DNA of 64,000 nucleotides from an uncultured Fulvivirga sp. (GTDB lineage Bacteria > Bacteroidota > Bacteroidia > Cytophagales > Cyclobacteriaceae): the NCBI GenBank assembly GCA_947500555.1, contig CANMSE010000003.1, positions 620,001-684,000 on the forward strand, given 5' to 3'. This document shows, piece after piece, positions 34,251 to 42,793 of the stretch. The position numbers and the translations under genes are program-made. Position 1 is the stretch's first letter. The number at the start of each line of letters is the position of its first letter. Below the pieces are notes generated by a model. It was not told the origin of the DNA. It did no database searches and saw only the letters and a program-made list of their open reading frames with translations.

Positions 34251-36692
34251 TTACTCATTTCGAATAGAATCAACTGGGTTGACTAAAGCTGCTTTAGTAG
34301 CATTATACCCTACAGTTAGCGCTACTACAGCCAGTATTACCGCTAAGCCGATAATATAAGTAATCGGATCAATATCTATTCTATACTGAAATGCATCAAG
34401 CCAATCTATAGCAGCATAGTATGAAACAGGTATGGCAAGAGTAAATGCAATAAGTATTAAAAGTCCAAACTCACGAAAAATGGACATTAAAATAGTACCT
34501 ACCCCTGCTCCCAACACCTTTCTTATTCCTATTTCTTTAATCTTACTTTGGGTAGAATAAAGAATCATTCCATAAAGACCAAGGCACGAAATAATAATTG
34601 AAATAAGACTGAAGTGCTTTATTATATCACCAAAATTGTTGAATGCTGCATATTGATTATCCAGACCATCCTCCAGAAAAGTGTATTCAAATGACTTCTC
34701 TGGGAAAAGACTATTCCAGGAACTCTCAATGGTTTCCACAACCTGTTCGATTTCACCACCACTAATCTTTACTGCTAATAATGGGCTATTTGTTAAGTTT
34801 AAATTGATACATAGTGGGCTTAGGGGTTGTGTTAATCCAACAAAATGAAAGTCCTTAATAACTCCAACAACTTTTCCGGGTTGTCCATCAATAGCCAGTT
34901 CCTTTCCTATAGCTTTTTCAGGCATTTCCCAGTTATAATCTCTTACAGCAGTTTCATTCACCAAAAAAGTACCTGATACGTCAGAAGGAAATTCTTCGCT
35001 TAAGGCTCTGCCAGCAATTACATCAATACCAAAAGTTTCGAAAAAATTATAGTCTACACTTAAGTTAGCCATAATCATATTATCTTCAGATGTGAAGCCT
35101 TCTGGTATGGCACCTCGGTAAATGGCACCTAATCCTACCGGTGCCGACACTCTTGAAGTAGATTTTATGCTGGATTGATTAACTAACTGGTCTGAAAAAG
35201 TTTTAAGTCTCATTTGAAAAGTGGAGTCTGAGCCTGAAAATATATTATTCAGATTTTGACTAAACAGCTGAATCATAACAACTTTATCTTTATCAAAGCC
35301 AAGAGATTTATTCGTTATAAAACTTAGCTGTTTGTATATGATTATAGAACCTACAAGCAAGAAACTGGCAACTAATAACTGAAACGTTACCAAAGACTTG
35401 CGTAATAGGTTCCCACCACCTTTAGCCTGAATCTTTTTTCCCTTTAAGGCATTGACTGTATTGAATCCTGAAATGAAAAAGGCTGGATAAGCGCCTGCTA
35501 ATAGCGTAATTACCAGTGTAATCACAACACAAATACTTAGCAGTTGAGTATCTACAACTTGTATAAATTGAAATTCTTTGCCGGTAAGATCATTTAAAGT
35601 TGGTAACGCCAGATAAATTATCAATTGGGAAACAACACCTGATATCAAGACAAACAATAGTGCCTCTGTTAAAAACTGTCTTATAAGCTGAGATTTAGCA
35701 GACCCTAAGGCTTTTCTTATTCCTATTTCCTTTATTCTGGAAAATGATTGCGCTGTCGCTAAATTCACATAGTTGATTGAAGCAATCAATAAGGTGAGTA
35801 TTCCTACAGCAATAAAAACGTAAATATTGGACCATGAGTTAGTTGCAGATGGCTCTGCAAGCAATGTCGAACTTAGGTGAATATCTTCAATTGGCATTAA
35901 TGTAAATACCTGCCCAAGCAGCATATTAGGGTTGGCATTATCTTCCAAAAACTGCTGCATGCCATTATCAACTGACTTTGGATCTGCTCCTTCTTTTAAT
36001 AAAACATAACTGTAAGAATGGCTAATCATGAAGTTATTAGCCAAATTGTTTCTCATAATCTGAGCGGCTCTAGGAGCTTCTAAATCAAACATGTTGTCAT
36101 AAGGCAGTAGCATATTAAAACTTATATGGCTATTGCTAGGCATGGCTTTTACAACTCCAGCTACGGAAAAACTAATTCGATTTGAAAAATTCAACGATTG
36201 ACCTATCGGATTTTCATCACCAAAATACTTTTTAGCTATTTCTTCTATCAAAATAACGTTGTTCTTCTTAAGTGCTTGTTCCGGATTTCCTGCAATAAAT
36301 TCTAAGTCAAAAATTTTATTGAAGGTGGTATCGACAAAGAAAACATTGGTTTCTTCGAATACCTCTTGAGCATTGTCATCTCTTTTAATACTTACATTCC
36401 TACCAAATACTCTGGCCGCTGTCTCAACTTCACTAAAAGTATCTGCAAGCTTAGGTACAATGGGCGGAGGGGAAGAGGCCAGTTCCATACCCTGACTTGG
36501 CAAAGAATATTTCAGGCGGTATATCCTATCTGATTTTTTATGAAACTTGTCATAGCTTACCTCCTCTCTAACATATATAAATATGAGAAGTGTCAGCGCT
36601 ATACCTATTGACAAGCCTGAAAAATTGATGAGGGCGTATACTTTGTTGCGAAGTATATTTCTTTTAGCAGTTTTAAGAAAGCGATTAAACAT
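34251..36692 (-). CDS. FtsX/MacB-type ABC transporter permease
   Basis: 813 aa. Two FtsX units with large extracytoplasmic domains: first helix VYALINFSGLSIGIALTLLI, block one ATAQSFSRIKEIGIRKALGS near residues 310-325, block two YSTQSKIKEIGIRKVLGAGV near 695-710, and a closing KAALVNPVDSIRNE. It has no N-terminal prefix domain and no PadR gene next to it, unlike the permease at 11578-14238. An ATPase partner must be encoded elsewhere. Probably part of the MacB-like export or envelope mechanotransmission family expanded in Bacteroidota. Confidence 0.9.
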   Translation of the reverse strand: MFNRFLKTAKRNILRNKVYALINFSGLSIGIALTLLIFIYVREEVSYDKFHKKSDRIYRLKYSLPSQGMELASSPPPIVPKLADTFSEVETAARVFGRNVSIKRDDNAQEVFEETNVFFVDTTFNKIFDLEFIAGNPEQALKKNNVILIEEIAKKYFGDENPIGQSLNFSNRISFSVAGVVKAMPSNSHISFNMLLPYDNMFDLEAPRAAQIMRNNLANNFMISHSYSYVLLKEGADPKSVDNGMQQFLEDNANPNMLLGQVFTLMPIEDIHLSSTLLAEPSATNSWSNIYVFIAVGILTLLIASINYVNLATAQSFSRIKEIGIRKALGSAKSQLIRQFLTEALLFVLISGVVSQLIIYLALPTLNDLTGKEFQFIQVVDTQLLSICVVITLVITLLAGAYPAFFISGFNTVNALKGKKIQAKGGGNLLRKSLVTFQLLVASFLLVGSIIIYKQLSFITNKSLGFDKDKVVMIQLFSQNLNNIFSGSDSTFQMRLKTFSDQLVNQSSIKSTSRVSAPVGLGAIYRGAIPEGFTSEDNMIMANLSVDYNFFETFGIDVIAGRALSEEFPSDVSGTFLVNETAVRDYNWEMPEKAIGKELAIDGQPGKVVGVIKDFHFVGLTQPLSPLCINLNLTNSPLLAVKISGGEIEQVVETIESSWNSLFPEKSFEYTFLEDGLDNQYAAFNNFGDIIKHFSLISIIISCLGLYGMILYSTQSKIKEIGIRKVLGAGVGTILMSIFREFGLLILIAFTLAIPVSYYAAIDWLDAFQYRIDIDPITYIIGLAVILAVVALTVGYNATKAALVNPVDSIRNE

Positions 36693-36914
36693 ATTAGTGA
36701 GGTTTTACTCCAGTTTACCAAGCTACTCCCAAGGATGTTTAATTATTTACAATAAGGCGCCTAATGAGTGTCAAATGGTTCAATTGAATCTACGAATGGT
36801 ATCTATAATTCATGGATAAGACCATCAATTCGACCTCTGAGTAACCCAATATGATATTATTAGTTCTTGTTTTCTTAATTTCATTGATCGTAATAATCAC
36901 CAACCTCTAATTCC

Positions 36915-38663
36915 ATGAAAAAGGCACCATACATTTTATTTCTTTTGATCATCGTTGCCTGTCAAGAAAAAAGAAAACCAGAAACAGCAAATAGTCCAAG
37001 TAGTGAAATACTTGAAGGGTTGTTCCAATCAATTACGGAGTTTGAATCCTCAGCTCAGGACAGCTTATTTAGAGGAAAACATCCAATCGGCCAATGGAAA
37101 TCTAGTTCTCATGAACAGCAAAAGATTGATTATGACAGTATATCAGAATACATCAATTCTCTGGAGAATGTTAGTGATTCAGAATTGACAGGTCAAGAAG
37201 TGATCAGCAAAAAAGTAATGCTAATTAAATTAAGGAATCAACTAGCCGCCTTTAAGCATAATATGCATTTGATCCCTATAAATGCAGAAGGAGGTTTTTA
37301 TAATAATATTGCTTATGTTCTTCCCAACCTCTCATTTACTACTACAAAAGATTACCTCGATTACATAAGCTGGCTACCTGAATATAACAAGTATTTACAT
37401 GAGAATATTGAGCTAATGCAGCGTGGAATAAGTAAAGGTGTAGTCGCACCCAAGATTATTGTTCAAAATACCTTAAACCTATTAAAACCCTGGGCTGTAT
37501 CTGATTGGAAAGGATCCGCTTTTTATGAGCCCCTTTCTAAATTACCTGATACAATAGATGAAACCGATCGATCAGATATTATTGCGAAAAGTGAAACTGA
37601 AATCAAAGCCATTTTAGCAACCTATCAAGAACTTCAGGAATTGTTTGGAAATGAATATATGAATAAGGCCAAAAATGAGCCTGGTATTAGTTTTATTCCA
37701 AATGGTAAAAGTTATTATGAAAACAGGGTTAAGCATTTTACAACTCTTGAGCTATCTCCAGATTCGGTACACAACTTAGGATTAAGTGAAGTGGCAAGAA
37801 TCAAAAATGCTATGCAGAAAATAATAGATGAACTGGAATTCGAAGGTTCTTTTGCTGAGTTTTTAGATTTTCTTAGAACTGATGAACGTTTTTACGCCAA
37901 AACACCTCAAGAACTTTTAAACTATGCTTCCTGGCTGAGTAAAAAAGCTGAAGGCCAATTGCCAAAACTATTTAACGAATTATATTCTCTTCCTTTTACA
38001 GTAGAACCTGTACCTATGAGCATCGCTCCTACTTACACTACTGGGAGATATGTTGGTGGGTCCTGGGAAACTATGCGAGCCGGGATTTATTGGGTAAATA
38101 CGTACAACCTTCCTAGTAGAACATTATATACTATGCCGTCTCTCACACTTCACGAGGCCGTACCCGGACATCATCTTCAGAATGCTATCGCAGCAGAAAT
38201 TGAGGACATCCCTGAATTTAGAAACAATTATTATATCAGTGCTTTTGGTGAAGGCTGGGGACTTTACAGTGAGTACCTTGGTGAGGAAATGGGCATGTAT
38301 GAAACTCCCTATGAGCTTTTTGGCAGATATACTTATGAGATGTGGAGAGCTTGCCGATTAGTGGTTGACACAGGCATCCACTACAAGGGCTGGACCAGAG
38401 AGCGGGCCTTGGATTATATGGCCGGTAATACTGCATTATCAATTCATGAAGTAACCACAGAAATAGATCGCTACATTGGCTGGCCAGGACAAGCTCTGAG
38501 CTATAAAGTAGGAGAAATAAAAATTAAGGCCTTGAGATCAAAAGCTGAAGAAGGATTAGGGGACGATTTTGATATAAGAGAATTTCATCACACTATTCTC
38601 AAAAATGGATCTATACCACTTGATATTTTAGAAGAACAGGTAAATGCATATTTGACTAAATGA
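36915..38663 (+). CDS. DUF885 family lipoprotein, putative metallopeptidase
   Basis: 582 aa. Lipoprotein signal MKKAPYILFLLIIVAC-Q. DUF885 landmarks: SYYENRVKHFTTLELSPDSV, GLSEVARIKNAMQ, LTLHEAVPGHHLQNAIAAEI, SAFGEGWGLYSEYLGEEMGM and TGIHYKGWTRERALDYMAGN. Compared with the copy at 20335 it has the same HExxPGHH core but is a lipoprotein, not a transmembrane-anchored protein. Likely periplasmic or outer-membrane facing. Substrate unknown. It is monocistronic. Confidence 0.88.
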   Translation: MKKAPYILFLLIIVACQEKRKPETANSPSSEILEGLFQSITEFESSAQDSLFRGKHPIGQWKSSSHEQQKIDYDSISEYINSLENVSDSELTGQEVISKKVMLIKLRNQLAAFKHNMHLIPINAEGGFYNNIAYVLPNLSFTTTKDYLDYISWLPEYNKYLHENIELMQRGISKGVVAPKIIVQNTLNLLKPWAVSDWKGSAFYEPLSKLPDTIDETDRSDIIAKSETEIKAILATYQELQELFGNEYMNKAKNEPGISFIPNGKSYYENRVKHFTTLELSPDSVHNLGLSEVARIKNAMQKIIDELEFEGSFAEFLDFLRTDERFYAKTPQELLNYASWLSKKAEGQLPKLFNELYSLPFTVEPVPMSIAPTYTTGRYVGGSWETMRAGIYWVNTYNLPSRTLYTMPSLTLHEAVPGHHLQNAIAAEIEDIPEFRNNYYISAFGEGWGLYSEYLGEEMGMYETPYELFGRYTYEMWRACRLVVDTGIHYKGWTRERALDYMAGNTALSIHEVTTEIDRYIGWPGQALSYKVGEIKIKALRSKAEEGLGDDFDIREFHHTILKNGSIPLDILEEQVNAYLTK

Positions 38664-38689
38664 GTATTATAAAACATCACAATTAAGCA

Positions 38690-38701
38690 TGATACATATC
38701 A
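38690..38701. promoter_or_regulatory. Crp/Fnr-like dyad TGAT-ACAT-ATCA
   Basis: Centred 58 bp upstream of the YceI-like gene at 38754. A TAATATTG element (38716-38723), as in the other yceI promoter, lies closer to the dyad than at hemN or ccoI, so the mode of action may differ. Confidence 0.5.
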
Positions 38702-38753
38702 TTTAATTGTTCATATAATATTGGGTTATTGCATTACTTTTCAATAATTCAAA

Positions 38754-39323
38754 ATGAGAATTAGGCTATTATCATCCTTAATTTTTATCAGTATAATTTC
38801 AAGTGCTCAAGTAACAACTACACTTGTTATTGAACCGCAAAGTACTTTTAGTCTACGTGGAGTGTCAAACGTAAATACTTTTAGTTGTGAAATAGTAGAA
38901 GGGTTTTGTGGAGAGGAACTAAATGTCTGCTTTGTTGAAAATGAAGATATTATAGAATTTGAAAATACACAATTCAGTGTGAGCGTAGATGAGTTTGATT
39001 GTAGAAATCGATATATAACTCGTGATATGAAGAAAGCTCTAAAACAAGAGGCATTTCCACTCATGAATTTCAAGCTGTTGAGCATTTCGAGGCTCGAAGA
39101 TAATCCGTTAGCAGAAATGCTGATAACAATATCAGGTAAAAGTAACTTTTATCATCTCAAATATAGTATGGAGAGAATTAAAGAAAATACATATAGACTA
39201 AATCTTAACTCTGAATTCTATATGCAGGATTTTGATATAGAACCACCTAGTGCACTTCTTGGCCTTATAAAAGTAGCCAATACCATTGAGGTAGATATCG
39301 AACTTGTTATTTCAAACAAATAG
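38754..39323 (+). CDS. YceI-like secreted protein (diverged)
   Basis: 189 aa with signal peptide MRIRLLSSLIFISIISSAQ. It keeps the YceI layout: opening STFSLRGVSNVNTFSCE, middle ITRDMKKALKQEAFPLMNFK and ending PPSALLGLIKVANTIEVDIE, the same end as the second YceI gene at 41575 (PPTALLGTVKTGDD). YceI proteins are periplasmic lipocalin-like barrels that bind polyisoprenoids. Several cysteines (CEIVEGFCGEELNVC) are unusual for the family. A Crp/Fnr-like dyad precedes it, and the stop lies 6 bp from the convergent tonB. Confidence 0.8.
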   Translation: MRIRLLSSLIFISIISSAQVTTTLVIEPQSTFSLRGVSNVNTFSCEIVEGFCGEELNVCFVENEDIIEFENTQFSVSVDEFDCRNRYITRDMKKALKQEAFPLMNFKLLSISRLEDNPLAEMLITISGKSNFYHLKYSMERIKENTYRLNLNSEFYMQDFDIEPPSALLGLIKVANTIEVDIELVISNK

Positions 39324-39329
39324 CACCTA

Positions 39330-40133
39330 TCAATAGTCCTGAAGCATAAATCGTATTGGTAAGATCATTCTTACACGTACTGGTTTACCTCTCTGCTTTC
39401 CTGCATTCCAGGGATCGGCTTCTTTTAATACCCTCACCGCCTCCAGATCACAGCCACTTCCTATGCCCTTCACTACTTCAAAGTCTGTAAGTGTACCGTC
39501 AGTATTGACAATAAATTGGACGAACACTTTACCTTCCACTTTTAACTCAATAGCCTTACGAGGGTATTTGATATTTTTATACAAATACTCGAAAAAACCC
39601 TTCATCCCCATTTTTGGACTCGGCTGATTCTCCACAATAGTGAATACCTCTTCTGCAACTTCCTCTTCAGGTTCTTCTGTTGTAATTTCTACCGGCTCCA
39701 TAACATCATCTTCATTAATATCGATATCAAAGTCAACCTGAATTTCTTCTTTTATTTCCTCGACTTCAGGTACTTCTATTATATTAGGTTGAACTAGTTT
39801 TTTGGGAGGTGGTGGAGGCGGTTGCTCCGTAGGTGGTATTTCCAGTAACTCTTCAAATGTTTCACTAGCACTAGCCAACTCAACCATACTGGCCGCATCA
39901 TAAGTTTTCCATTCAAAGAGTCCTGTAATGGCTAGTAATCCAATGAAGAGTCCAATACTCAAAAAAAGCTTGCTTTGACGGTGTTGACTTTCCTTTTTAT
40001 ACTTTTTAATTGTAATTAGATCATCAACAAAACTTGCTTCATTCCAGAATCGTCTTATCTTGACTTTAGGCTCAGTTTTATCACTAATTCTCAAATGAGT
40101 TTCTTTATCGATATTATGTTCTGGGAGTTCCAT
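39330..40133 (-). CDS. tonB: TonB family energy transducer
   Basis: 267 aa. N-terminal cytosolic segment, one membrane helix (KLFLSIGLFIGLLAITGLF), a proline-rich linker (PPTEQPPPPPPKK), an acidic region rich in E and V, and a complete TonB C-terminal domain (YPRKAIELKVEGKVFVQFIV, GSGCDLEAVRVLKE). It passes proton-motive energy from ExbB/ExbD to outer-membrane receptors; no exbBD or receptor is adjacent. Its promoter region has a Crp/Fnr-like dyad and a -7-like element at the same spacing as at hemN. Confidence 0.9.
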   Translation of the reverse strand: MELPEHNIDKETHLRISDKTEPKVKIRRFWNEASFVDDLITIKKYKKESQHRQSKLFLSIGLFIGLLAITGLFEWKTYDAASMVELASASETFEELLEIPPTEQPPPPPPKKLVQPNIIEVPEVEEIKEEIQVDFDIDINEDDVMEPVEITTEEPEEEVAEEVFTIVENQPSPKMGMKGFFEYLYKNIKYPRKAIELKVEGKVFVQFIVNTDGTLTDFEVVKGIGSGCDLEAVRVLKEADPWNAGKQRGKPVRVRMILPIRFMLQDY

Positions 40134-40175
40134 GATCTTAATGGTTTATATATTAAATATGCCTATTATAAAAGC

Positions 40176-40218
40176 CACATCTAATGATCTGGAACCATCC
40201 AAAAACTGATTTATGTCA
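40176..40218 (-). promoter_or_regulatory. Crp/Fnr-like dyad and -7-like box of tonB
   Basis: Dyad TGATTTATGTCA at 40207-40218 (plus strand), centred 79 bp before the tonB start. On the minus strand TAGATGTG (40183-40176) matches TAnnTTTG with one mismatch at exactly the dyad-to-box distance seen at hemN, ccoI and yceI. The dyad and the six bases after it (GTTTTT) are almost identical to those before ccoNO. Confidence 0.5.
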
Positions 40219-40238
40219 TAACACACTCCATATTTTTT

Positions 40239-40269
40239 AAAATAAAAATAGGGGCAAATGCCCCTATTT
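40239..40269 (-). terminator. Intrinsic terminator of the yceI-porin operon
   Basis: On the minus strand an 11-bp stem (AAATAGGGGCA / TGCCCCTATTT, 2-nt minimal loop) is followed by TTATTTT. It begins 21 bp after the porin stop and separates that operon from the tonB promoter. Confidence 0.85.
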
Positions 40270-40289
40270 CATTATAAGTCCAAGTGCAC

Positions 40290-41549
40290 TTAGAAACTGA
40301 TTACAGCCTCTATTACAATGCCATGAAACTCAGCTCCCTGGAACTTACTTCCTCCAAAGCCATCACCATCATAGCTTGAAGTCACATATTCAATTTTTGT
40401 CATCACATAGTCGGTCAAAAACCACCCAAAACCCAGATTTGTTCTGGCAATTTCTATGTCTCCTGCAGTATCAGCAGCTTTTCCATCAACCATATTATAT
40501 CGCCCACCGACATAAAGCTGATCATCAGTGCCAAATCTATATAGCAATTCGGTGCCCAATTGCGTGTAATCACCACCTCCATCAGCTCCATTCTCAACGG
40601 TTTCATATACTCCAAAAAATTCTAGCCCCTGATACTTGACAAAAGGGTTGATTTGAAAAGCTGTTTGATAAGCAAAGTTTGGATTAAAACGTGGTAAAAA
40701 ATCACTTGGTCTACTATCATTGACACCTTCTAAAGCATTGTAATACCTTGCTCCTGCTCTATCACCGTTGTATAGATAGTCTCGTGTTCCTTTATCGCTA
40801 CTATTATAGAATGATCCTGTCAATCTTACTCTAAGGTCATCGTTAAGTTGTTTATCGTATCCAAGCTTACCAAAAACAACCACACCATCGTCCCCTTTTA
40901 TTGGACTCTGATTGAGTCGGCCATTAGATATCCCTAAAACTCCTATCCACCCTGATTTCTGAATGGTAATCTCTCCGAAAGGTTCAGTGGTGAAGGCATC
41001 CATAATATAGTTGCCTACAAATGGATTATACATAGATCTGGCATTATCTGATCTTCTGTAATGGGTATCTCCATAATTAATTTCATCCATACCAAATCGT
41101 AAGGTCGCTACTTTCATAATTCCACTTAAAAAACCTGGTTTAATAAAATCCAATTTATCTAGTTGAAAATATCCGCCTTTAACCCATGCTTCTGGGTGAT
41201 GTCTTGAAGACAGATATGTCCTTAAGTGCATACGGACACCATCTGCTATCTGTACATCGAGATTCAGGTTTGCGGTTGGCAATGCAAAGTTAGACGCCAA
41301 GTCCACTAGCGTATCTCCCACTAAATCATTATCCTGAGATAAACCCTGAAAAATGATAGAGAAATCACCGCCCACACGTACTTTCATTTCCTGGTAAGCC
41401 ACCGTATCTTCTTTTGATGTTTCGAAGATGTTTAATCCAGCTTTTCCCGGAAGTCTGTCATACTGAAGCGCTCTGTTATTTTGTGCAATACCCAAGTACG
41501 AAACACTTAGAAGTATGGCCAATAGCGCTGTTTTAATTGATGTTTTCAT
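40290..41549 (-). CDS. Outer-membrane porin-like protein
   Basis: 419 aa with signal peptide MKTSIKTALLAILLSVSYLGIA-Q. The mature part has many short amphipathic strands, glycine/aspartate turns and a C-terminal phenylalanine (GIVIEAVISF), as expected of a 16-strand-type porin. Strands such as ADGVRMHLRTYLSSRHHPEA and LYVGGRYNMVDGKA are typical; no substrate-specific motif is visible. It follows yceI by 25 bp and ends before a strong terminator, so yceI and porin form a two-gene operon. Confidence 0.8.
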   Translation of the reverse strand: MKTSIKTALLAILLSVSYLGIAQNNRALQYDRLPGKAGLNIFETSKEDTVAYQEMKVRVGGDFSIIFQGLSQDNDLVGDTLVDLASNFALPTANLNLDVQIADGVRMHLRTYLSSRHHPEAWVKGGYFQLDKLDFIKPGFLSGIMKVATLRFGMDEINYGDTHYRRSDNARSMYNPFVGNYIMDAFTTEPFGEITIQKSGWIGVLGISNGRLNQSPIKGDDGVVVFGKLGYDKQLNDDLRVRLTGSFYNSSDKGTRDYLYNGDRAGARYYNALEGVNDSRPSDFLPRFNPNFAYQTAFQINPFVKYQGLEFFGVYETVENGADGGGDYTQLGTELLYRFGTDDQLYVGGRYNMVDGKAADTAGDIEIARTNLGFGWFLTDYVMTKIEYVTSSYDGDGFGGSKFQGAEFHGIVIEAVISF

Positions 41550-41574
41550 TTTATTAAATTTTTAATTTGATTGA

Positions 41575-42138
41575 TTATTTTTTATAGTTCACATTAAACT
41601 TGATAGTGATATCGTCTCCTGTTTTCACAGTACCTAAAAGTGCAGTTGGTGGATCCACTCCGAAGTGAGTCATCTTAAAAGCTATCTGCCCTTCAAAGCT
41701 TATTTCATTTAAACCATATTTGGCCTTTACCACCATTGTTATCGGCCGGGTAACTCCAGCCACAGTTAAGCCGCCTGTTGTTTTTAATGTGTAAGATTCA
41801 CCCACCTGATTTGACACCTCCACCTTTGTCACCCTGTAAATGATCTCAGGGTAATTACTCTCATTTAAAGCTTTATAGGTATTGTTATCCATGGCACTTT
41901 TACCACTTTTCAGACCCTTAACCGTTACATTAAATGATAATGATGTTATGCTCAGGTCTCCTTGTTTATTAATTGAAGCTTGTCCATCAATATTATTAGC
42001 TTGAATTTCCCAGTCGTGGAGGGTTGATGTTCCTAGTATTGTAAGTTGTGAATGCGAGGCATCCACTGAATAGATTTGACAGGTAGCATATCGAAAAATT
42101 GCCCCCGTAATTAGTAATATTAAAGTGAGCGTTTTCAT
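41575..42138 (-). CDS. YceI family protein
   Basis: 187 aa with signal peptide MKTLTLILLITGAIFRYATC-Q. YceI signature: YSVDASHSQLTILGTSTLHD, VTVKGLKSGKSAMDNNTYKA and GVDPPTALLGTVKTGDDITI. Family members form a secreted lipocalin-like barrel that binds a long polyisoprenoid chain in the periplasm; the connection to respiration via quinones is a frequent suggestion, not a fact. It is the first gene of the yceI-porin operon, and its promoter carries a Crp/Fnr-like dyad. Confidence 0.92.
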   Translation of the reverse strand: MKTLTLILLITGAIFRYATCQIYSVDASHSQLTILGTSTLHDWEIQANNIDGQASINKQGDLSITSLSFNVTVKGLKSGKSAMDNNTYKALNESNYPEIIYRVTKVEVSNQVGESYTLKTTGGLTVAGVTRPITMVVKAKYGLNEISFEGQIAFKMTHFGVDPPTALLGTVKTGDDITIKFNVNYKK

Positions 42139-42160
42139 AACCTTCTTTTTATTTGCTACC

Positions 42161-42203
42161 CAATATTAGTAGCTAAAAAAGGGTGATCTAATGACCAGAA
42201 TCA
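42161..42203 (-). promoter_or_regulatory. Crp/Fnr-like dyad plus -7 box of yceI-porin
   Basis: Dyad TGACCAGAATCA at 42192-42203 and, on the minus strand, TAATATTG at 42168-42161 (one mismatch to TAnnTTTG). Twenty-three bases separate the two, as at hemN and ccoI, placing the dyad near -41.5. Leader about 20 nt. Confidence 0.6.
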
Positions 42204-42279
42204 TTCTTGAACATGACTTTAGTGCATGTTTGATACAGATATGAAATATTTACTCTTGGAGACTAAAAACTATTTTGAT

Positions 42280-42696
42280 TTATAATTCTACTATTGGCAA
42301 CTCAAATAGTCGCTTTCTTCCTTCTTTCCATGAAATACGATGTTCCAATTGATCATGTAATGATTTGCATAACAAAATATTATTGACGCTTAGCTGTTTG
42401 ATATTGTATGCTATACGGTCATCTACAAACCCTACTTCCGATAGAAGTTGATAATTGATAGGACTTTCTGATAGGTAAGTGTATTTGATTTTTTCAAAAA
42501 TTTGATCCGCATTAGAATCCAGCTCATGCTTTAATGAATACTTTCCGGCATCATTATTACTGGTATTGATAAGCCTGTAAGTATAAAGTACTATTAGCTC
42601 CTGACTATTTTCAATACAATACTGCACCGCATCGTCTACACGCAGCAAAGAATCTGTGGAAAAATCAGTGGGGTATAAGGCCCGGGCTATCTTCAT
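42280..42696 (-). CDS. Universal stress protein domain, degenerate
   Basis: 138 aa. Opens KIARALYPTDFSTDSLLRVD, as USP proteins do, and has ENSQELIVLYTYRL and LSVNNILLCKSLHD, but the usual G-x2-G-x9-G-S/T nucleotide loop near the C-terminus is replaced by LEHRISWKEGRKRLFELPIV. It is therefore a short USP probably unable to bind ATP in the usual way. The gene is divergent from the PAS kinase gene, with a Crp/Fnr-like dyad between them; USP genes are frequent members of oxygen-limitation regulons. Confidence 0.75.
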   Translation of the reverse strand: MKIARALYPTDFSTDSLLRVDDAVQYCIENSQELIVLYTYRLINTSNNDAGKYSLKHELDSNADQIFEKIKYTYLSESPINYQLLSEVGFVDDRIAYNIKQLSVNNILLCKSLHDQLEHRISWKEGRKRLFELPIVEL

Positions 42697-42769
42697 TTAC
42701 TTAGTACATTTAATTGCAAGATAAATAGTTGTCTTATTTGACTTGATCCTACTGTGTCAATGGATTTAA

Positions 42770-42781
42770 TGATTTTTATCA
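42770..42781. promoter_or_regulatory. Crp/Fnr-like dyad TGAT-TTTT-ATCA between usp and kinase gene
   Basis: Centred about 79 bp from the usp start, the same distance as at tonB, and only 18 bp from the kinase start. It could activate usp while repressing the kinase-regulator operon, giving negative autoregulation; inference from position. Confidence 0.5.
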
Positions 42782-42793
42782 TATTTTAGGCTT

